Positions 1 through 10,601 are shown, counted from the stretch's first letter. The stretch is DNA of 64,000 bases from Ceratopteris richardii (GCA_020310875.1 CM035408.1:142783407-142847406); one strand, 5' to 3'. Numbers and translations are program-made. Notes: generated by a model not told the origin, from the sequence alone.

Positions 1-231
1 AATTTGAGTTTTTGCTGAGTGGCATTGTGTGCCCCTGTGGAGGATTCTGAATCGGTATGGCATGTAATGCTCTCAATGCAACTGGGCACTCCTTCAATTC
101 CTCCTCAATGGGAAGACTTTCATTTCAATGTCCATGATTTGAGGGCTGGTGCCTGCCTGGGAACTAGGTCCTGCTGTATCTGCCGTGTTACTTCTTGCCT
201 GCTGACTCTGTGAGAATATAGAAACATGTGT
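1..231 (-). pseudogene. Element B ORF3, N-terminal remnant
   Basis: On the minus strand this segment matches the first codons of element A ORF3. In both, an Asn is followed by the ORF start, then by a short Ala/Gly/Ser/Thr-rich stretch, a Pro-Gln and an acidic Asp-x-Glu/Asp run. The ATG that starts A ORF3 at 10601 is ACG here, and a stop follows about 33 codons later. The reading frame therefore looks dead. The remainder of the ORF would lie left of the window. Confidence 0.7.
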
Positions 232-286
232 TAACATTGTAATGGACATGATAGAAAAATTTTTGTCCCCGTTACAACATTAACAT
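229..286 (-). other. Inverted repeat in the pol-ORF3 spacer (element B)
   Basis: Arms at about 229-247 (tgttaacattgtaatggac) and 265-285 (gtccccgttacaacattaac onward) are imperfect inverted complements. Most mismatches are transitions that would be G-U pairs in RNA. Element A has the same structure at 10644-10702. The loop sequence differs between the copies while the arms are kept. Confidence 0.6.
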
Positions 287-397
287 GAGGTTAGTGAGAG
301 GTCAGTAGGTCAATATGTGCTAGGTGATCCAGTGTGCCATTAGCGGATGGATAGTCTTGTGAGCTAAATGGAAAAGTGCAGTGTAAGGCTGATGCAG

Positions 398-1420
398 TTA
401 GTCAGTGGGAATGAATTTACAAATGGGGTCCAGGGGTTTGTTAAACGCTTTGGGCTGCCAAACAAACTGATTGGCTATTGGTCTTGGTTTTGTGGAGACT
501 CTCGAGGGCTTTATAAGAGTGTCCGCTCGGAGATGAGGCTTTTTAGGGACCCATTTACAAGTGATTCTTCTCATGCTCATGGGCCAATGTGTGTTCGTGC
601 GTGTTGAATACAAGTGGGTATCGGCTGTGCGAGTGAGTGAACCATGTTGTACAGGGTGTGGTCTCGGTGTAGCTATTTGAGCCCGCAAGCAATCCTTAGG
701 CACCCAAATTTGTCTTGATTGTGGGCTAGCCTTCATCGACTTCTTGGGTACCCAAATAGACTTCACTTTCACAGAAGGATTTTTGGAGGACTTCTTATTA
801 GTGTCGTGTCGTTGATCACTAATAAGAAGTTGAGCCAGTTGTTGTGGCTTGACCGCAATAGGATGCTCGCTTTTCTGTACCCACACTTGTTTTGTTGGTT
901 GAGACACTGTGCGTCGTATTTTCTTTGTGCCTCGAGCATAATTCATCTGCTTCTTCTGCATTTGATCCGCCTTTGGTTGTTGCATCCCTATGGATTTTGG
1001 AAAAGAAGGGAGTTTTGTTGTACCCTTAACTTCTTTGTTGAGACAATCATCCCTCTGCATCACACAGTTTTGGACAAGAATAGCATTGTCAACTTCATGT
1101 GTACCCCTGGAAGGACCAGGAGCTTGTGCCTTTCCTAGTTCCTTGAGTGCTTCATTTTCTAGCTCAATTGTAATACGATTTTGATTTACCCAGACCTGAA
1201 GAAGTCCACTTCTTAGGTTTAGGTTGACTGCATGATCATGGATCCAGTCCTGACCCAAGACAAGAGGCTCAGTGAGGTCCTGATCTTGACACACTAGCAC
1301 TTTAACTGTCACTAATTTATCTTGAATGTAGAGGGGGAGTTCCACCTCACCCATGCAAGGGGTTTCCACGCCTCCCAATCCTATGAGATACGCCTCTATA
1401 GGACTGATCTTTAATTTCAA
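398..1420 (-). pseudogene. Element B Pol C-terminus: second protease (C-terminal half) and W-x-P-K tail
   Basis: The segment continues the frame of the second retropepsin-like domain. It has the flap-like IGLGGVETPCMGEV and the hydrophobic VLGQDWI segment that corresponds to the second conserved protease strand. A basic, probably disordered tail of about 200 residues follows, with repeats of the type VWVQK, IWVPK (twice), KWVPK and VWQPK. It is separated from the active-site half by an in-frame TAG near 1430, where element A has TAC (Tyr). Confidence 0.85.
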
Positions 1421-1429
1421 TTGTTGACA

Positions 1430-2080
1430 CTAAGAAAATTTAACTGCGCTAGTGGCTGCACCTGAGTCAATTAAAGCCCTTACAGTCCTTGCACTCTTTC
1501 CTTGTCCTATCTCTAGGGTTACAAAAGGACGTCGATCAATTATCCTATGAGAGCTAATACCTGAAACTTCACACATAGCCACATGATATCCTTGAGCTGC
1601 ATAGTCATCTGTCCTAGGCTGATCCCTACCCTGCCTTCTCAACTTCATCATTCGGATGCGTTCTAAAGCTTCTACTTGCACCTCTTCTCGAATTCGCTTT
1701 TCTTCTTCCTTGCGTTTCTTGGCAGTGTTGAGTCGATTTAGCATCTCTTCAGTTAGGGGTTCTTGATATAATTTGACTCTGCACCCGCTAATGTAGCTCG
1801 GAAGAATATCGCCTTCTAAGGTGGCCACTTGTACTGCTCCACTCGTTGAGATCCTATTTATGATCATAGGTCCATAGCCACGTTTCTCTAATTTTCTTGC
1901 ATGTTGCTTCAATGTGTAGACTAAAACTAAATCTCCTGCCTTCAAGCCTTTATCCTTAACGTGGGCATCAAAGTATGCCTTCTGTCTTTTCTTAGCTGCA
2001 TATATTCCCGCTGCCGCTCTTAGTCTTGTTTCACCTAGTCGTTCCAGATCAAGAATCCTCGAAGAGAGTTCATGACCCAT
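1430..2080 (-). pseudogene. Element B Pol: integrase C-terminal domain and active-site half of second protease
   Basis: The N-terminal part is the integrase tail typical of gypsy Pol: a helical stretch, then an SH3-like segment with GDLVLVYTLKQHARKL and a GYGPMII motif. A charged helix rich in Glu and Arg follows, then a second retropepsin active site, ALIDSGAATSAV. A frameshift separates it from the integrase core at about 2081-2105: the linker is shorter than in element A by a non-multiple of three. The TAG at 1430 truncates the protease. Confidence 0.88.
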
Positions 2081-2084
2081 CCAT

Positions 2085-2441
2085 TCATGCTCCTGTTTTC
2101 AGTGTAGGTATCAAGAAGTCCAATGGTAGCACTGCATTTTGACCGAACACCATCTGAAAGGGTGTGGCTTGGAGTACCGTTTTATAGGCGACTCGGTATG
2201 CCCAAACAACATGATGTAGCTGTTTGTCCCAATCAGAGCATTTATTATTCACTACTTTGGTCAATACATTGCATAGAATCTTATTTGTGCTTTCGGCTTG
2301 CCCATTAGCTTGTGGGTGATAAGGGGCAGACTTCTTATGTACCACCAAGAATTCTTGGAGAAGATTTTCAAGAACTTCATTCAAGAAGTGAGTCCCTCTA
2401 TCACTAACTAGCTCTATAGGTAGCCCGTATCTAGTGAACAC
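2085..2441 (-). pseudogene. Element B Pol: integrase core, second Asp and Glu of the DDE triad
   Basis: This piece holds SDRGTHF and, 35 residues on, the Glu of GQAESTNK, so the D35E spacing of retroviral-type integrases is intact. Upstream, an in-frame TAG (2469-2471) separates it from the first catalytic Asp. Downstream the frame is lost by a small deletion near 2090. It aligns without gaps to the core domain of element A. Confidence 0.9.
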
Positions 2442-2468
2442 ATTCTCAAATAAGAACTTGGCGGTCGT

Positions 2469-3110
2469 CTAAGCATCATTCTTTGTTGTAGCTTTTACCT
2501 CTACCCACTTGGTTAGATAGTCTATGGCCACAATGATATATTCAGCATGTGAACCCTTAGCTAGGGGATTAATCGGACCAACAAAGTCTATTCCCCACTT
2601 AGAGAATGCACGTCCACCCATCATAGGTTTCAAAGGCATCTCATCTTTGCGTATAGGATATTGAGTTCGTTGACAGACATCACACCGCTTCACATAGGTA
2701 TGTGCATCCATGTGAAGGGTCGGCCACCAAAGTCCTGCAAATAGGATTGCCTTGATCACCCGATGTGGTCCAAAGTGTCCTCCTGCTACACCCTGCTGAG
2801 GAGGTTCCAAGATCTTAAGATATTCACTCTCATGGACACATAATCTGAGATAACCATCTTTACCATGCTTGTATAGATTATCACCAATGAGTGAGTAATC
2901 TAGGGCTTCTTGTTCTAGACTTCTTTTTCTGGCCAATGTCATATCTTGTGGGAATGTTTTAGTCCTCAGGAAGGCTACTAGTGGTTCACTCCAATCTGGC
3001 ACTATGGACACTTGATAAAGAGTGGCATGCTCCACGGGTGGTCTAGTGCAACAGATTCGGCATTCTTTACACATCTTATGTACATTAGCTTCCATAGTAG
3101 GCCAATGCAC
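2469..3110 (-). pseudogene. Element B Pol: duplicated H2C2 region and integrase core start
   Basis: It begins inside the first H2C2 module (CKECRICC), continues through the linker and the second module (H-x6-H, then CDVCQ), and ends after the first catalytic Asp in KWGIDFVGP. In the second module B has PPQQG where A has AHQG, so the first zinc-ligand His is lost. The piece is bounded upstream by stops near 3180 and 3243 and downstream by the TAG at 2469. Confidence 0.88.
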
Positions 3111-3242
3111 TCCGAATCTCCTTAGTGTCTGTAAAGTTCTTTGCCTCGAATGGTGTTGCTCTAGTGCACCTACATGTGCTCATTGCAACCATTTTGCGTA
3201 CTCGTCCTCTTCCACACAACAAGCCGATATCCCTTGATCTGT

Positions 3243-5684
3243 CTATTTGTACATGCTTCCTGCCATGATATAGTACTTCTGGGCTTTTACTACCTCCCTA
3301 TCTTGAGTGTTTATGACTGGGCGGTTAGGCCCGTATGTCAATACTGGCACTAATGGCTTAGCCCACTGAGGTACAACTTCCAACTTAAACAAGTAAGTAT
3401 CAGGAAGGTCATCTGATACTCCTTGTGGGGCTTCTCCAGATGTGAGCCTAGAGAGATGGTCTGCTCTCAAGTGAGTCTTTCCTTTCCTCACCACAACCTC
3501 AAAGTCGTATTCCATTAGTAAGAGGAACCATCTTACTAATCTGCCTATATTGCATGGCTTGTTTACCAAGTATAACAGTGCCTGGTGATCAGTAAAAAAT
3601 TTAAACTTATTTGCAAGCAAATAATGTCTAAACTTTTTAACCGCATAGACCATGCCTAATCCTTCTCGTTCGGTGGTGGTATAGATCCGTTCAGCTGCAT
3701 TTAACTGTCTACTAGCATAGGCAATTGGAAGATCCATATTACCTTCACCCGTAGGTTGTGCGAGTACACATCCAATAGCATAATTGGATGCATCCACATG
3801 AACATGAAAGGGCTTATTCCAATCTGGTGTGGTCAAGATTGGTGCTGAACATAATCGTCGTTTAAGCTCATTGAAGGAGTTTTTACATTCTTCAGTCCAC
3901 TCAAAGTTAGTCAAAAGTCCATACAAAGGCTTTGCAATGATGGCATACATGTGTATGAAACGTCGGTAATATCCACAATGCCCCATGAAAGCTTGTACTT
4001 CCTTGACATTCTTGGGTTTTGGTAGCTCTACGATGGCCCTAACTTTTTCCTCGTCCGTAGATATGCCATTCTTTGACACTATGTGTCCTAGAATCTTGCC
4101 TTGCCTGACCATGAAAACACACTTGTCTGGGTTCTGGCAGACTTGATATTCTCTACATTTGTCAAAGATTTGTCTGAGTTCAGGTATATGTGTCTGTCTA
4201 ATGTTAGAATGAGCACAAAGATCATCCACATAGACCTCTAAGTTCTTCCTCAAGAACTCTTTAAATACATGGCACATCAATCTCTGGAAGGTTGCAGGAG
4301 CATTCGTAAGCCCAAATGGCATTACCCTAAAGGAAAATATGCCCCACTCAGTGGCAAAAGCTGTCAGATGCTGATCTTCTAGAGCTATGGCTACCTGAAT
4401 GTAACCAGAAAATACATCAAGGAAGCTGTATACTTCCTTGCCTGCTACTCTTTCTAAGAGATGTTCCGTGATAGGAAGCGGATAGTTATCTCGAATAGTG
4501 GCTGCATTAACCTTCTTCAAGTTAATGCATACACGTAGCTTTCCATTCTTCTTGGGCACCACTACAATGGGGGATACCCACTCAGTGTGCTCAATTTCAT
4601 AAATAAATCCAGCTTCCACCAGTCTATCTATCTCCTCCTTGATCTTAGCAGCATAGTTATCATTATAGGTGTATGGCTTTTGCTTAGAGGGTTTAGCGTC
4701 TGAGGTCATGGGAATTGTGTGTGAGCATATGTCTGGGTCAACACCCTTCAAGTCCTTGTAACTCCAAGCGAATACATCTCTGTATTCTCTTAGCAAAGCT
4801 ATTAACGCATGCTCTTCTTCTTCCGTCAGGTCATGGCCTATGTACGTGCATCTTTCTTCTCCTTCTTCAACGGCTACCACCACTTTCTTGGTGATTTCTT
4901 TGTTATCATAGGCCTCCCCTGATTGCACCTCACGTTTTGGCATCCTTACCATGACTCTTCTATCGTCTATCTCATACTTTTTAAAGTTTTTAGGGACCTC
5001 AAACAAAGATTCTTCCTCTTCTGGTGTGATTTCTCTCTTCTTTCTTTTCTTCCCTTCACTCTTGACGGTCATTGGTGTGGTTAATCTCACATCATTTATA
5101 AGCTCTCCATGTCTCTGAGGATGAGCTTCTACTTCGTAGTAGTACTCTTCATCTGATGCAAAAGGTGGGTCCATAATGATTGACTCTAGATCGGAGTCAC
5201 TTGCATCCTCAAATGCATCAGGGCTAGGTTCGCACTCTTCTAAAACTGCATCTCCCATGATTGGCTCTATGGAGAAGACTGAAATTTCATAGCCATCCTC
5301 ATCACAGTGGGGTGTCCATTGTTCTTCATTGATGGCTACATCCATTGTTGCTAAAATTTCTGCCCAACCATGAGGTTCAAACTCTTCGTCAGGAAATACT
5401 ACACGTGCATAGGCTGGGTCTTGAATTGATCTATGAGTCTCTTTCGCACCTATCTCTCTGGCTTTTTCTCTCTCCTCTTCTTCTACTGCAACTTTGCACA
5501 TCCATAAGTGGGTGTCTTCATGCATCCATGAGGATCCTGATCCTATGGAATGTACAGACTCAGTATCATCTTTGACTCTATGGATGGGATTCCATTGGAT
5601 AGGAGGGACATCTCTATGAGAGTAATCCTTGAGATTGACTTTGGTCGTAACACCTAAGTGTGGCAAGTACAATGAGTTGGTTCC
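3243..5684 (-). pseudogene. Element B Pol: reverse transcriptase and RNase H
   Basis: The frame is open from the element A insertion point to a TAG at 3243. It covers the end of the protease region, an acidic linker, the RT core (fingers with VVVPKKNGKLR, palm with VYVDDLC near 4220-4235) and RNase H (HVDASNYAIG, then ADHLSR near 3455). In a conserved RT motif it has DVFSGYIQVA where A and C have DGFSGYNQVA, so this copy is probably inactive even before the stops. There is no real start here: upstream codons lie across the insertion at 22797. Confidence 0.93.
5680..5684. repeat. Target-site duplication GTTCC of element A (left)
   Basis: GTTCC lies directly left of the left LTR of element A. 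The same five bases follow the right LTR at 22792-22796. One copy is present at the matching uninterrupted site in element A's own protease region. Confidence 0.95.
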
Positions 5685-6318
5685 TGTAGCTCAGTGATGA
5701 GTAGCACCTCCTTTAATGTCAAACCGGGAAGACGTGAGGATGGTATGAAGACCTCGAGCAAGTGGAAGCACAAGTGCGTGAGTGAGAAGCACATAAACAT
5801 GCACACACATACACACACACGCGTACACACGGCAAGACAAAGAGTGAGGAGCAATGGAGTTCTTCGATTACTTTCAAAAAGCTCTTACAAGTTCATTTCT
5901 ATTACAATCTAACATCAAAAATGAGCTTTCTAGCTCTATTTATAGTTTTTGACTAGGTTTTGGCCCTGTCCAGACCTAGTGTCCGGCCTAGTTAAAAATT
6001 AGGTTCCAGGGCCAATTTGAGGGCTTAAACGGAGTCTAAAAATTATGAAAATTGATATGTAGGTACTTCTAAGGCTCCTCAAGCTCAAGGACTCCTTGGC
6101 TTGCACAAAATGGAGCTACAAAAATATGAAATGGTATTTACAATGATTGTTAGTGATAAGGATCACTGTTATAAAGATGTTGATTTGGAAAATTTTGAAG
6201 GGCCTATCTGCCAGATTTGCGTCGACTGCTTTGTCTACTTACTCCTTCACCTCGCTCTGACTCTCTTCGCTGGCTTCCTTGTCTAGTCACTCCTTGCGTG
6301 CCCATACTGCTCTCAACA
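5685..6318 (-). repeat. Element A 3' LTR (634 bp)
   Basis: It starts tgtagctcag and ends ctctcaaca. It is nearly identical to 22158-22791; the differences I see are a/c near 5910 and t/c near 6270. It contains a CA-rich stretch at about 5800-5830 and a minus-strand TATA-like box. The last 38 or so codons of ORF3 lie in its U3 part. Confidence 0.97.
5936..5945 (-). promoter_or_regulatory. TATA-like box in element A 3' LTR
   Basis: The minus strand reads CTATAAATAG. It lies about 373 bp downstream of the U3 start, a plausible core promoter position. It is identical in the 5' LTR. Because this is the 3' LTR, it would drive read-out into element B and not the element itself. Confidence 0.55.
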
Positions 6319-9300
6319 CCCCCCCCTCTCTCGCGTCTGTCGTCCCTGACAGACTCTTGTTGCTGGGAGTGTTGGATGTAATACTCCACAACCTGAGTGG
6401 CAAGCTGATGTTCTTGTATGCGTAGTCCTCTGGCCAAATCTGTCATCATACGATCCCAATCAATTGGTTCTGGAATGTCCGGATGTGGCAAACGTAACTG
6501 ATCTGCATGGATCGCTTGTTCTACTGCGAATAGGTGTAGCAAATGTGTGGGTCTGGGAATGAAAATTTCCGAATGATATTCCCAGAATCCCGTAGAGAAC
6601 ATTTCCTCAAATGTCTGCTTGAAGCATGCGGGTAAGTACTTTATTCGTGCATGCCAAGCAAAGATTATAGTGACCGAGGGGGTCTGGCTCATGTCGTAGA
6701 CTAGATCCTTGTTACCTTGAGAGAATCCAGGGGCAGAGATGTATGGAGCTTGTACCTTCCGAAAGGTTTTGAAGACAATGGTCATGAGCTCGAATATCTT
6801 CATACACATTTTCGCTGCTATGTCGGGTACATTATTTAGACGTGTAGACCAGTGCCGAATTGTTGATATCATGTAAGCTACGGTTGGGGTCCCCCGAGGC
6901 AGAGCAAAATAAGGATAGTTAACCCAAGCCGAGCATTCTTTATTGTTGCGTACCTTGATTGCAAATGCTTGCCAGGACCTGCGACGTACTATTGGGCAAT
7001 AGCATGGATTATACTTGATATATAATGGCATGGTTGCCCAGGTGCTCATCATCTCTGGGTAATCGGTTAATAGACGTGCACGCCAATTAGGTTGGAAGAT
7101 TGAGCCAGCACGTGCATCTGTCGGTAAATCCCCTATCTCAAATTGAGTGGCGAATGTGGGCTCCTTCCCTGTATGTCTTTTGACTTCTGCATTATAATCA
7201 TGTAGTAAGACAAAATAGGGCATGTATTGTGACTCTGATGTTGTGATTAACCGTTGATGAGATAAGTTTTGGAAGTAGGAAGACCGAAGGACAGTTTCTT
7301 CCAGATTTGTGAGAGATTGCACTTGCACCGCCACACGATCATCATGTGTCTTACCCACTTTCTCGACCCTTTTGACCCAATCTGGAACTTGAATTTCTAA
7401 AGTGTCTTGTCCTTCCTCTGTAGTTCGACCACCGGGTGTCGGCATAGGCTCGTATGGCTCTTCATAGCTGTCATCGACGGGGATTTCCACAACTGTTTCA
7501 GGTTCTGGTTCTTCAATGGGCGAGGGTGGCCTTTCATATGGTAAGAGGCGTGCTTGGAGTTCTGCCACCTGTTTCCGGAGGGTCTCTACTTCTTCTGTAG
7601 AGTGTTGCAAGATTGTCGGCTCTTGTTGAGCTGTGGGGACACTAGCTATCTGCCTCTTTAGATCTGCACATTCAGTCTCTAACTTTTCATATGATTCCAA
7701 GAAATTTGCATGCTCCTCAAGTAAGATGCGAATGTCTTCCGATGGGACTGCTCTATATCTGGTAGGGCTAATGGTGGCTCCTACAGTTCCTTCCATGGCC
7801 GCTTCGAAGTTGTCTTGGTTTTGTTGTTGAAGTCTTTTGTTCTCTTCTAGTGCTGCTGCCATATGCTTCCTTAATAGCCCAATGTTGCGTCTGAGTGTAG
7901 CATTAGATATCATCTGCGCTTGAAGCACTGTTTCTAGTTCTTTGACTGCTTGGTCATCTACTGTTGAGGTCTTTGATTCCAATTCTGAGTGAGCCTGCTG
8001 TAAGGTGGTATGTTCGGTTATGAGCGTTCGGTAGTCAGCTTCCAGAGTGGTGACCCTAGCTTGCAGACGTTGAGATTCTGCCTGAAGGGCCATAGTGCGA
8101 TCTTCCAATTGATGGTACTCTTGTTGTAGTTGATGTGCACACTGAAGTAATGTGTTGAACGTGCTATTTACATTATGAGATGCAAGGGGAAAAGTTTGAA
8201 ATGCAGGGGAGGTGGGATTGGGGAGGGGGGTAGTGAATGCTGTGTGTGTCAATGATGTGGTGAGTGGTGAGGTGGGGGGTAAGGGAGGGGGAGATGGTGG
8301 AATCGTGGGGAGAGGTGCTGTGGTGGGTGAAATGTCCATTGGGTCAGACAAAGTGGTGTGTATTGGGGCTACCATGTAGGTGGGTATGGTAGGTGAAGTG
8401 AGTGTGGTGTTTGTGTAAATTGATGTCGTTGCGAACGTCGGGGCAACGTGCCGTTGAAACATTGGAGAGCGGATGAACTGCTCCCCAAAGGACGGGTATT
8501 GGAGTGGTGAGGTCCGGTTGAAAGAGGTATAGGGGCCAGATGGGAAGTGAGGGTCATGGAATGAAGGTACCCGTATTGGGGGATAGGAAGGGAAACACAG
8601 GATGCCTTCGGTGGGTGCTGGGTTTCCAACTACACTTGGAATTATGGGATGGCCAGTCATGGGTTCAAAGGATGGAAGGGTTGAAGTGTATAAGGGATTG
8701 GTGACGAATGAGAAGAGGGTTTCTTGTGAGGTGGGTTCTCGAAATGAGAATGATGTGAATGAGGATGGGTTGTAAGTGGGGGCAGAGGTGATGGCTGTCG
8801 TTTCTTTCATGGTGGGAGGTGGTGATGGGGGTGGAGAAGGTGGTGACGGAGGATGCTGGGGTGAGATGGGTGATGTCTGAACGAAGGTTTCGGCAGAGAG
8901 GTCAGTGGTGGTTATGGGGGTAGCTGTTGTTTCAATGGGTACTTCTTGTTCTGTGACGGGTATCCTGATAGTCTTACCTGCTCGTGGTAACGTGTCAACT
9001 CTGCGTTTGTCATACCTTACGGACTGGCGGACTGCGGTGTGGACAGCTTCCGGAACTCCTAAAGATTCTGACACTAATTTGAGGGTGTCAATGAAATGTT
9101 GGTCCACCCCTTCATCTGATAGCATTTCTTGCATCAAAGCTTGACCGGATACAAGAGAGAGTTGATGCCTTTCTTGTACTGCTTTGATTGTGTCGTATAA
9201 CCTTCGTAGTTGAGCTGTATATGCGGGTGCACCTACAAGTTCCGGCACTTCTTGTTGCTCCTCTTGATGCTCTAGATCATAATCCTCCTCATCTTCCTCC

Positions 9301-10601
9301 TGTTCTTCATCTCCGTCATCCTCGTCATCCACTTCAACTGGTGTGACTGGTGCTTGGGAGGTTGTGGCCTGCGTTTGCACGTTTTCCGCTTGTTGTGCCT
9401 CTTCTGCCTCCAGCTCTACATCTTGTAATAATTGTTCGAAATCTTCATTAGTGAGTTCTTCCAACGGTGCACCACTGGGAAATTCAAGATCGGTTGGGAT
9501 AGGAGGGAATATTAAGGTGGAACCATCGGTGCTGCGTCTTGGAAGTCGGAGGGTGAATGGTCTGACTCTTCGAGGTGGAGGGGTGACATCTGGTGTTAGG
9601 GTGGCTCCACGTGGTTGAGCACATGGGACTTGGACCGTGCCTCTCATCTTCTTCGAAGGGGGTCCAGTGGATGTCCTACCTCTAAACTGCTCTACACGAT
9701 TCCACATTAGTGCCCGTTGAATAGGGATGTCATAAGCCAAGCATCTATAAATTATTCTTGTCAGAGCACAGCAACCATATAAAACCTGTTTTCTCGGCCA
9801 TCGTTTGTGAGCTAGGTGTATCTGATCAATTATCCAATGGGGTAAATTGATGGTGAGGCTCTGTGTCTCTGCCAGATATAAACTAAACCAAATCTTTTTG
9901 TGCGGCATAGTGAATCTATCCTGTGCAGGAAAAGCAAAGTGTTGCATGCACATGCGAAGGTGTATTGCAATGTTAGGTGTCATGGACACCATGTCCTTGA
10001 GTTTGGTGAGACTTCGATTCTTCATGTAATCTGGTACGAGGGTTTCCTTCTCTGTAGGAATATGCATTCCGCGCATATCTAGAGCCTCTCTCACCAAGTT
10101 GTTTGATAGCCTGAACCTCTTGAGCTCATTCCCCTTTGTCAGAGATGGGATCACAAATGAGCTTGCACCTTTTGGGTTCAGGTTTGGAGTCAAGGTGTTG
10201 ATAAGATAGTAGCATCGCATGAAGTCAGGTTTTGGGAGTCGTGCACTGAAATAAGCACTCAACCCTGCTTTTTCCCATATCGGACGTAGACCTTCTGCAT
10301 TTTGTAAGTTCTCAAATTCTCTTGTAAAGAAATGGTATCTGCATTGCTTCCCATTGAAGTCCAACTCTGATTCCCATAGGTATGTTCCTTCACCTAAGGG
10401 TCCTGCCACCTCGGTAAACCAGTGGGAAGTCTTTCCTACGGGCATGGTGTGGCCACGCGGGGGGTCCGCAATAGGTATGATTTTGATGGACTGCAATTCT
10501 TCTGGTCTTTCATTTGTCTCAGGCAAAACGGGTAAACTGTCTAAATCCACCACTTGCGGGTTTGTTTCTGTGTGAGAGCTAGTTCCTGCTGCCTCAGCCA
10601 T
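6204..10601 (-). CDS. Element A ORF3: large post-pol protein of unknown function
   Basis: This is an intact ORF of 1,465 residues from the ATG at 10601. An in-frame ATG at 10637 adds 12 residues, but element C starts at the equivalent of 10601. I do not recognise the family. Visible parts: a conserved N-terminal domain (about residues 50-320), an acidic Asp/Glu run (about 430-460), a Pro/Ser/Thr-rich region (about 590-820), a long heptad coiled coil (about 817-1020) and a conserved C-terminal domain (about 1060-1345). The first and last match ORF3 of element C. There is no signal peptide or obvious membrane segment, so it is not a typical envelope. The last codons cross the polypurine tract and run into the 3' LTR. 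Position, lack of stops and conservation suggest a real element gene. A structural or RNA-handling role is only a guess. Confidence 0.85.
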   Translation of the reverse strand: MAEAAGTSSHTETNPQVVDLDSLPVLPETNERPEELQSIKIIPIADPPRGHTMPVGKTSHWFTEVAGPLGEGTYLWESELDFNGKQCRYHFFTREFENLQNAEGLRPIWEKAGLSAYFSARLPKPDFMRCYYLINTLTPNLNPKGASSFVIPSLTKGNELKRFRLSNNLVREALDMRGMHIPTEKETLVPDYMKNRSLTKLKDMVSMTPNIAIHLRMCMQHFAFPAQDRFTMPHKKIWFSLYLAETQSLTINLPHWIIDQIHLAHKRWPRKQVLYGCCALTRIIYRCLAYDIPIQRALMWNRVEQFRGRTSTGPPSKKMRGTVQVPCAQPRGATLTPDVTPPPRRVRPFTLRLPRRSTDGSTLIFPPIPTDLEFPSGAPLEELTNEDFEQLLQDVELEAEEAQQAENVQTQATTSQAPVTPVEVDDEDDGDEEQEEDEEDYDLEHQEEQQEVPELVGAPAYTAQLRRLYDTIKAVQERHQLSLVSGQALMQEMLSDEGVDQHFIDTLKLVSESLGVPEAVHTAVRQSVRYDKRRVDTLPRAGKTIRIPVTEQEVPIETTATPITTTDLSAETFVQTSPISPQHPPSPPSPPPSPPPTMKETTAITSAPTYNPSSFTSFSFREPTSQETLFSFVTNPLYTSTLPSFEPMTGHPIIPSVVGNPAPTEGILCFPSYPPIRVPSFHDPHFPSGPYTSFNRTSPLQYPSFGEQFIRSPMFQRHVAPTFATTSIYTNTTLTSPTIPTYMVAPIHTTLSDPMDISPTTAPLPTIPPSPPPLPPTSPLTTSLTHTAFTTPLPNPTSPAFQTFPLASHNVNSTFNTLLQCAHQLQQEYHQLEDRTMALQAESQRLQARVTTLEADYRTLITEHTTLQQAHSELESKTSTVDDQAVKELETVLQAQMISNATLRRNIGLLRKHMAAALEENKRLQQQNQDNFEAAMEGTVGATISPTRYRAVPSEDIRILLEEHANFLESYEKLETECADLKRQIASVPTAQQEPTILQHSTEEVETLRKQVAELQARLLPYERPPSPIEEPEPETVVEIPVDDSYEEPYEPMPTPGGRTTEEGQDTLEIQVPDWVKRVEKVGKTHDDRVAVQVQSLTNLEETVLRSSYFQNLSHQRLITTSESQYMPYFVLLHDYNAEVKRHTGKEPTFATQFEIGDLPTDARAGSIFQPNWRARLLTDYPEMMSTWATMPLYIKYNPCYCPIVRRRSWQAFAIKVRNNKECSAWVNYPYFALPRGTPTVAYMISTIRHWSTRLNNVPDIAAKMCMKIFELMTIVFKTFRKVQAPYISAPGFSQGNKDLVYDMSQTPSVTIIFAWHARIKYLPACFKQTFEEMFSTGFWEYHSEIFIPRPTHLLHLFAVEQAIHADQLRLPHPDIPEPIDWDRMMTDLARGLRIQEHQLATQVVEYYIQHSQQQESVRDDRRERGGGVESSMGTQGVTRQGSQRRESERGEGVSRQSSRRKSGR
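6319..6332 (-). other. Polypurine tract of element A
   Basis: The minus strand reads GAGAGAGGGGGGGG directly before the 3' LTR start TGTTGAG. This is the expected site of plus-strand priming. The tract lies inside the ORF3 frame, where it encodes Arg-Glu-Arg and a Gly run. Confidence 0.92.
6337..6352 (-). other. Hairpin next to the polypurine tract (element A)
   Basis: The plus strand reads ctgtcgtccctgacag: a perfect 5-bp stem (CTGTC/GACAG) and a 6-base loop, four bases from the polypurine tract. The same block occurs twice in element C (39137-39153 and 39654-39669), with the stem kept and loop bases varying. Confidence 0.65.

Larger units (their letters stand above)
1..5684 (-). mobile_element. 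Element B, left part: decayed giant Ty3/gypsy element, 3' half
   Basis: This is the 3' part of a minus-strand gypsy element of the same family as element A. It reads from the protease/RT junction at 5684 down to the start of ORF3 at the window's left edge. The rest of the copy is at 22797-24796, because element A inserted between. The A sequence around 16098-16120 shows the uninterrupted form of the site, so the join is certain. B carries several stops and a frameshift, and its LTRs are not in the window. Confidence 0.95.

Noticed and set aside
5694..5912. Plus-strand frame in the element A LTR, repeated at 21978-22385
   Set aside because: It is an LTR-derived frame with CA-repeat His-Thr runs, opposite to the element, and without any domain.
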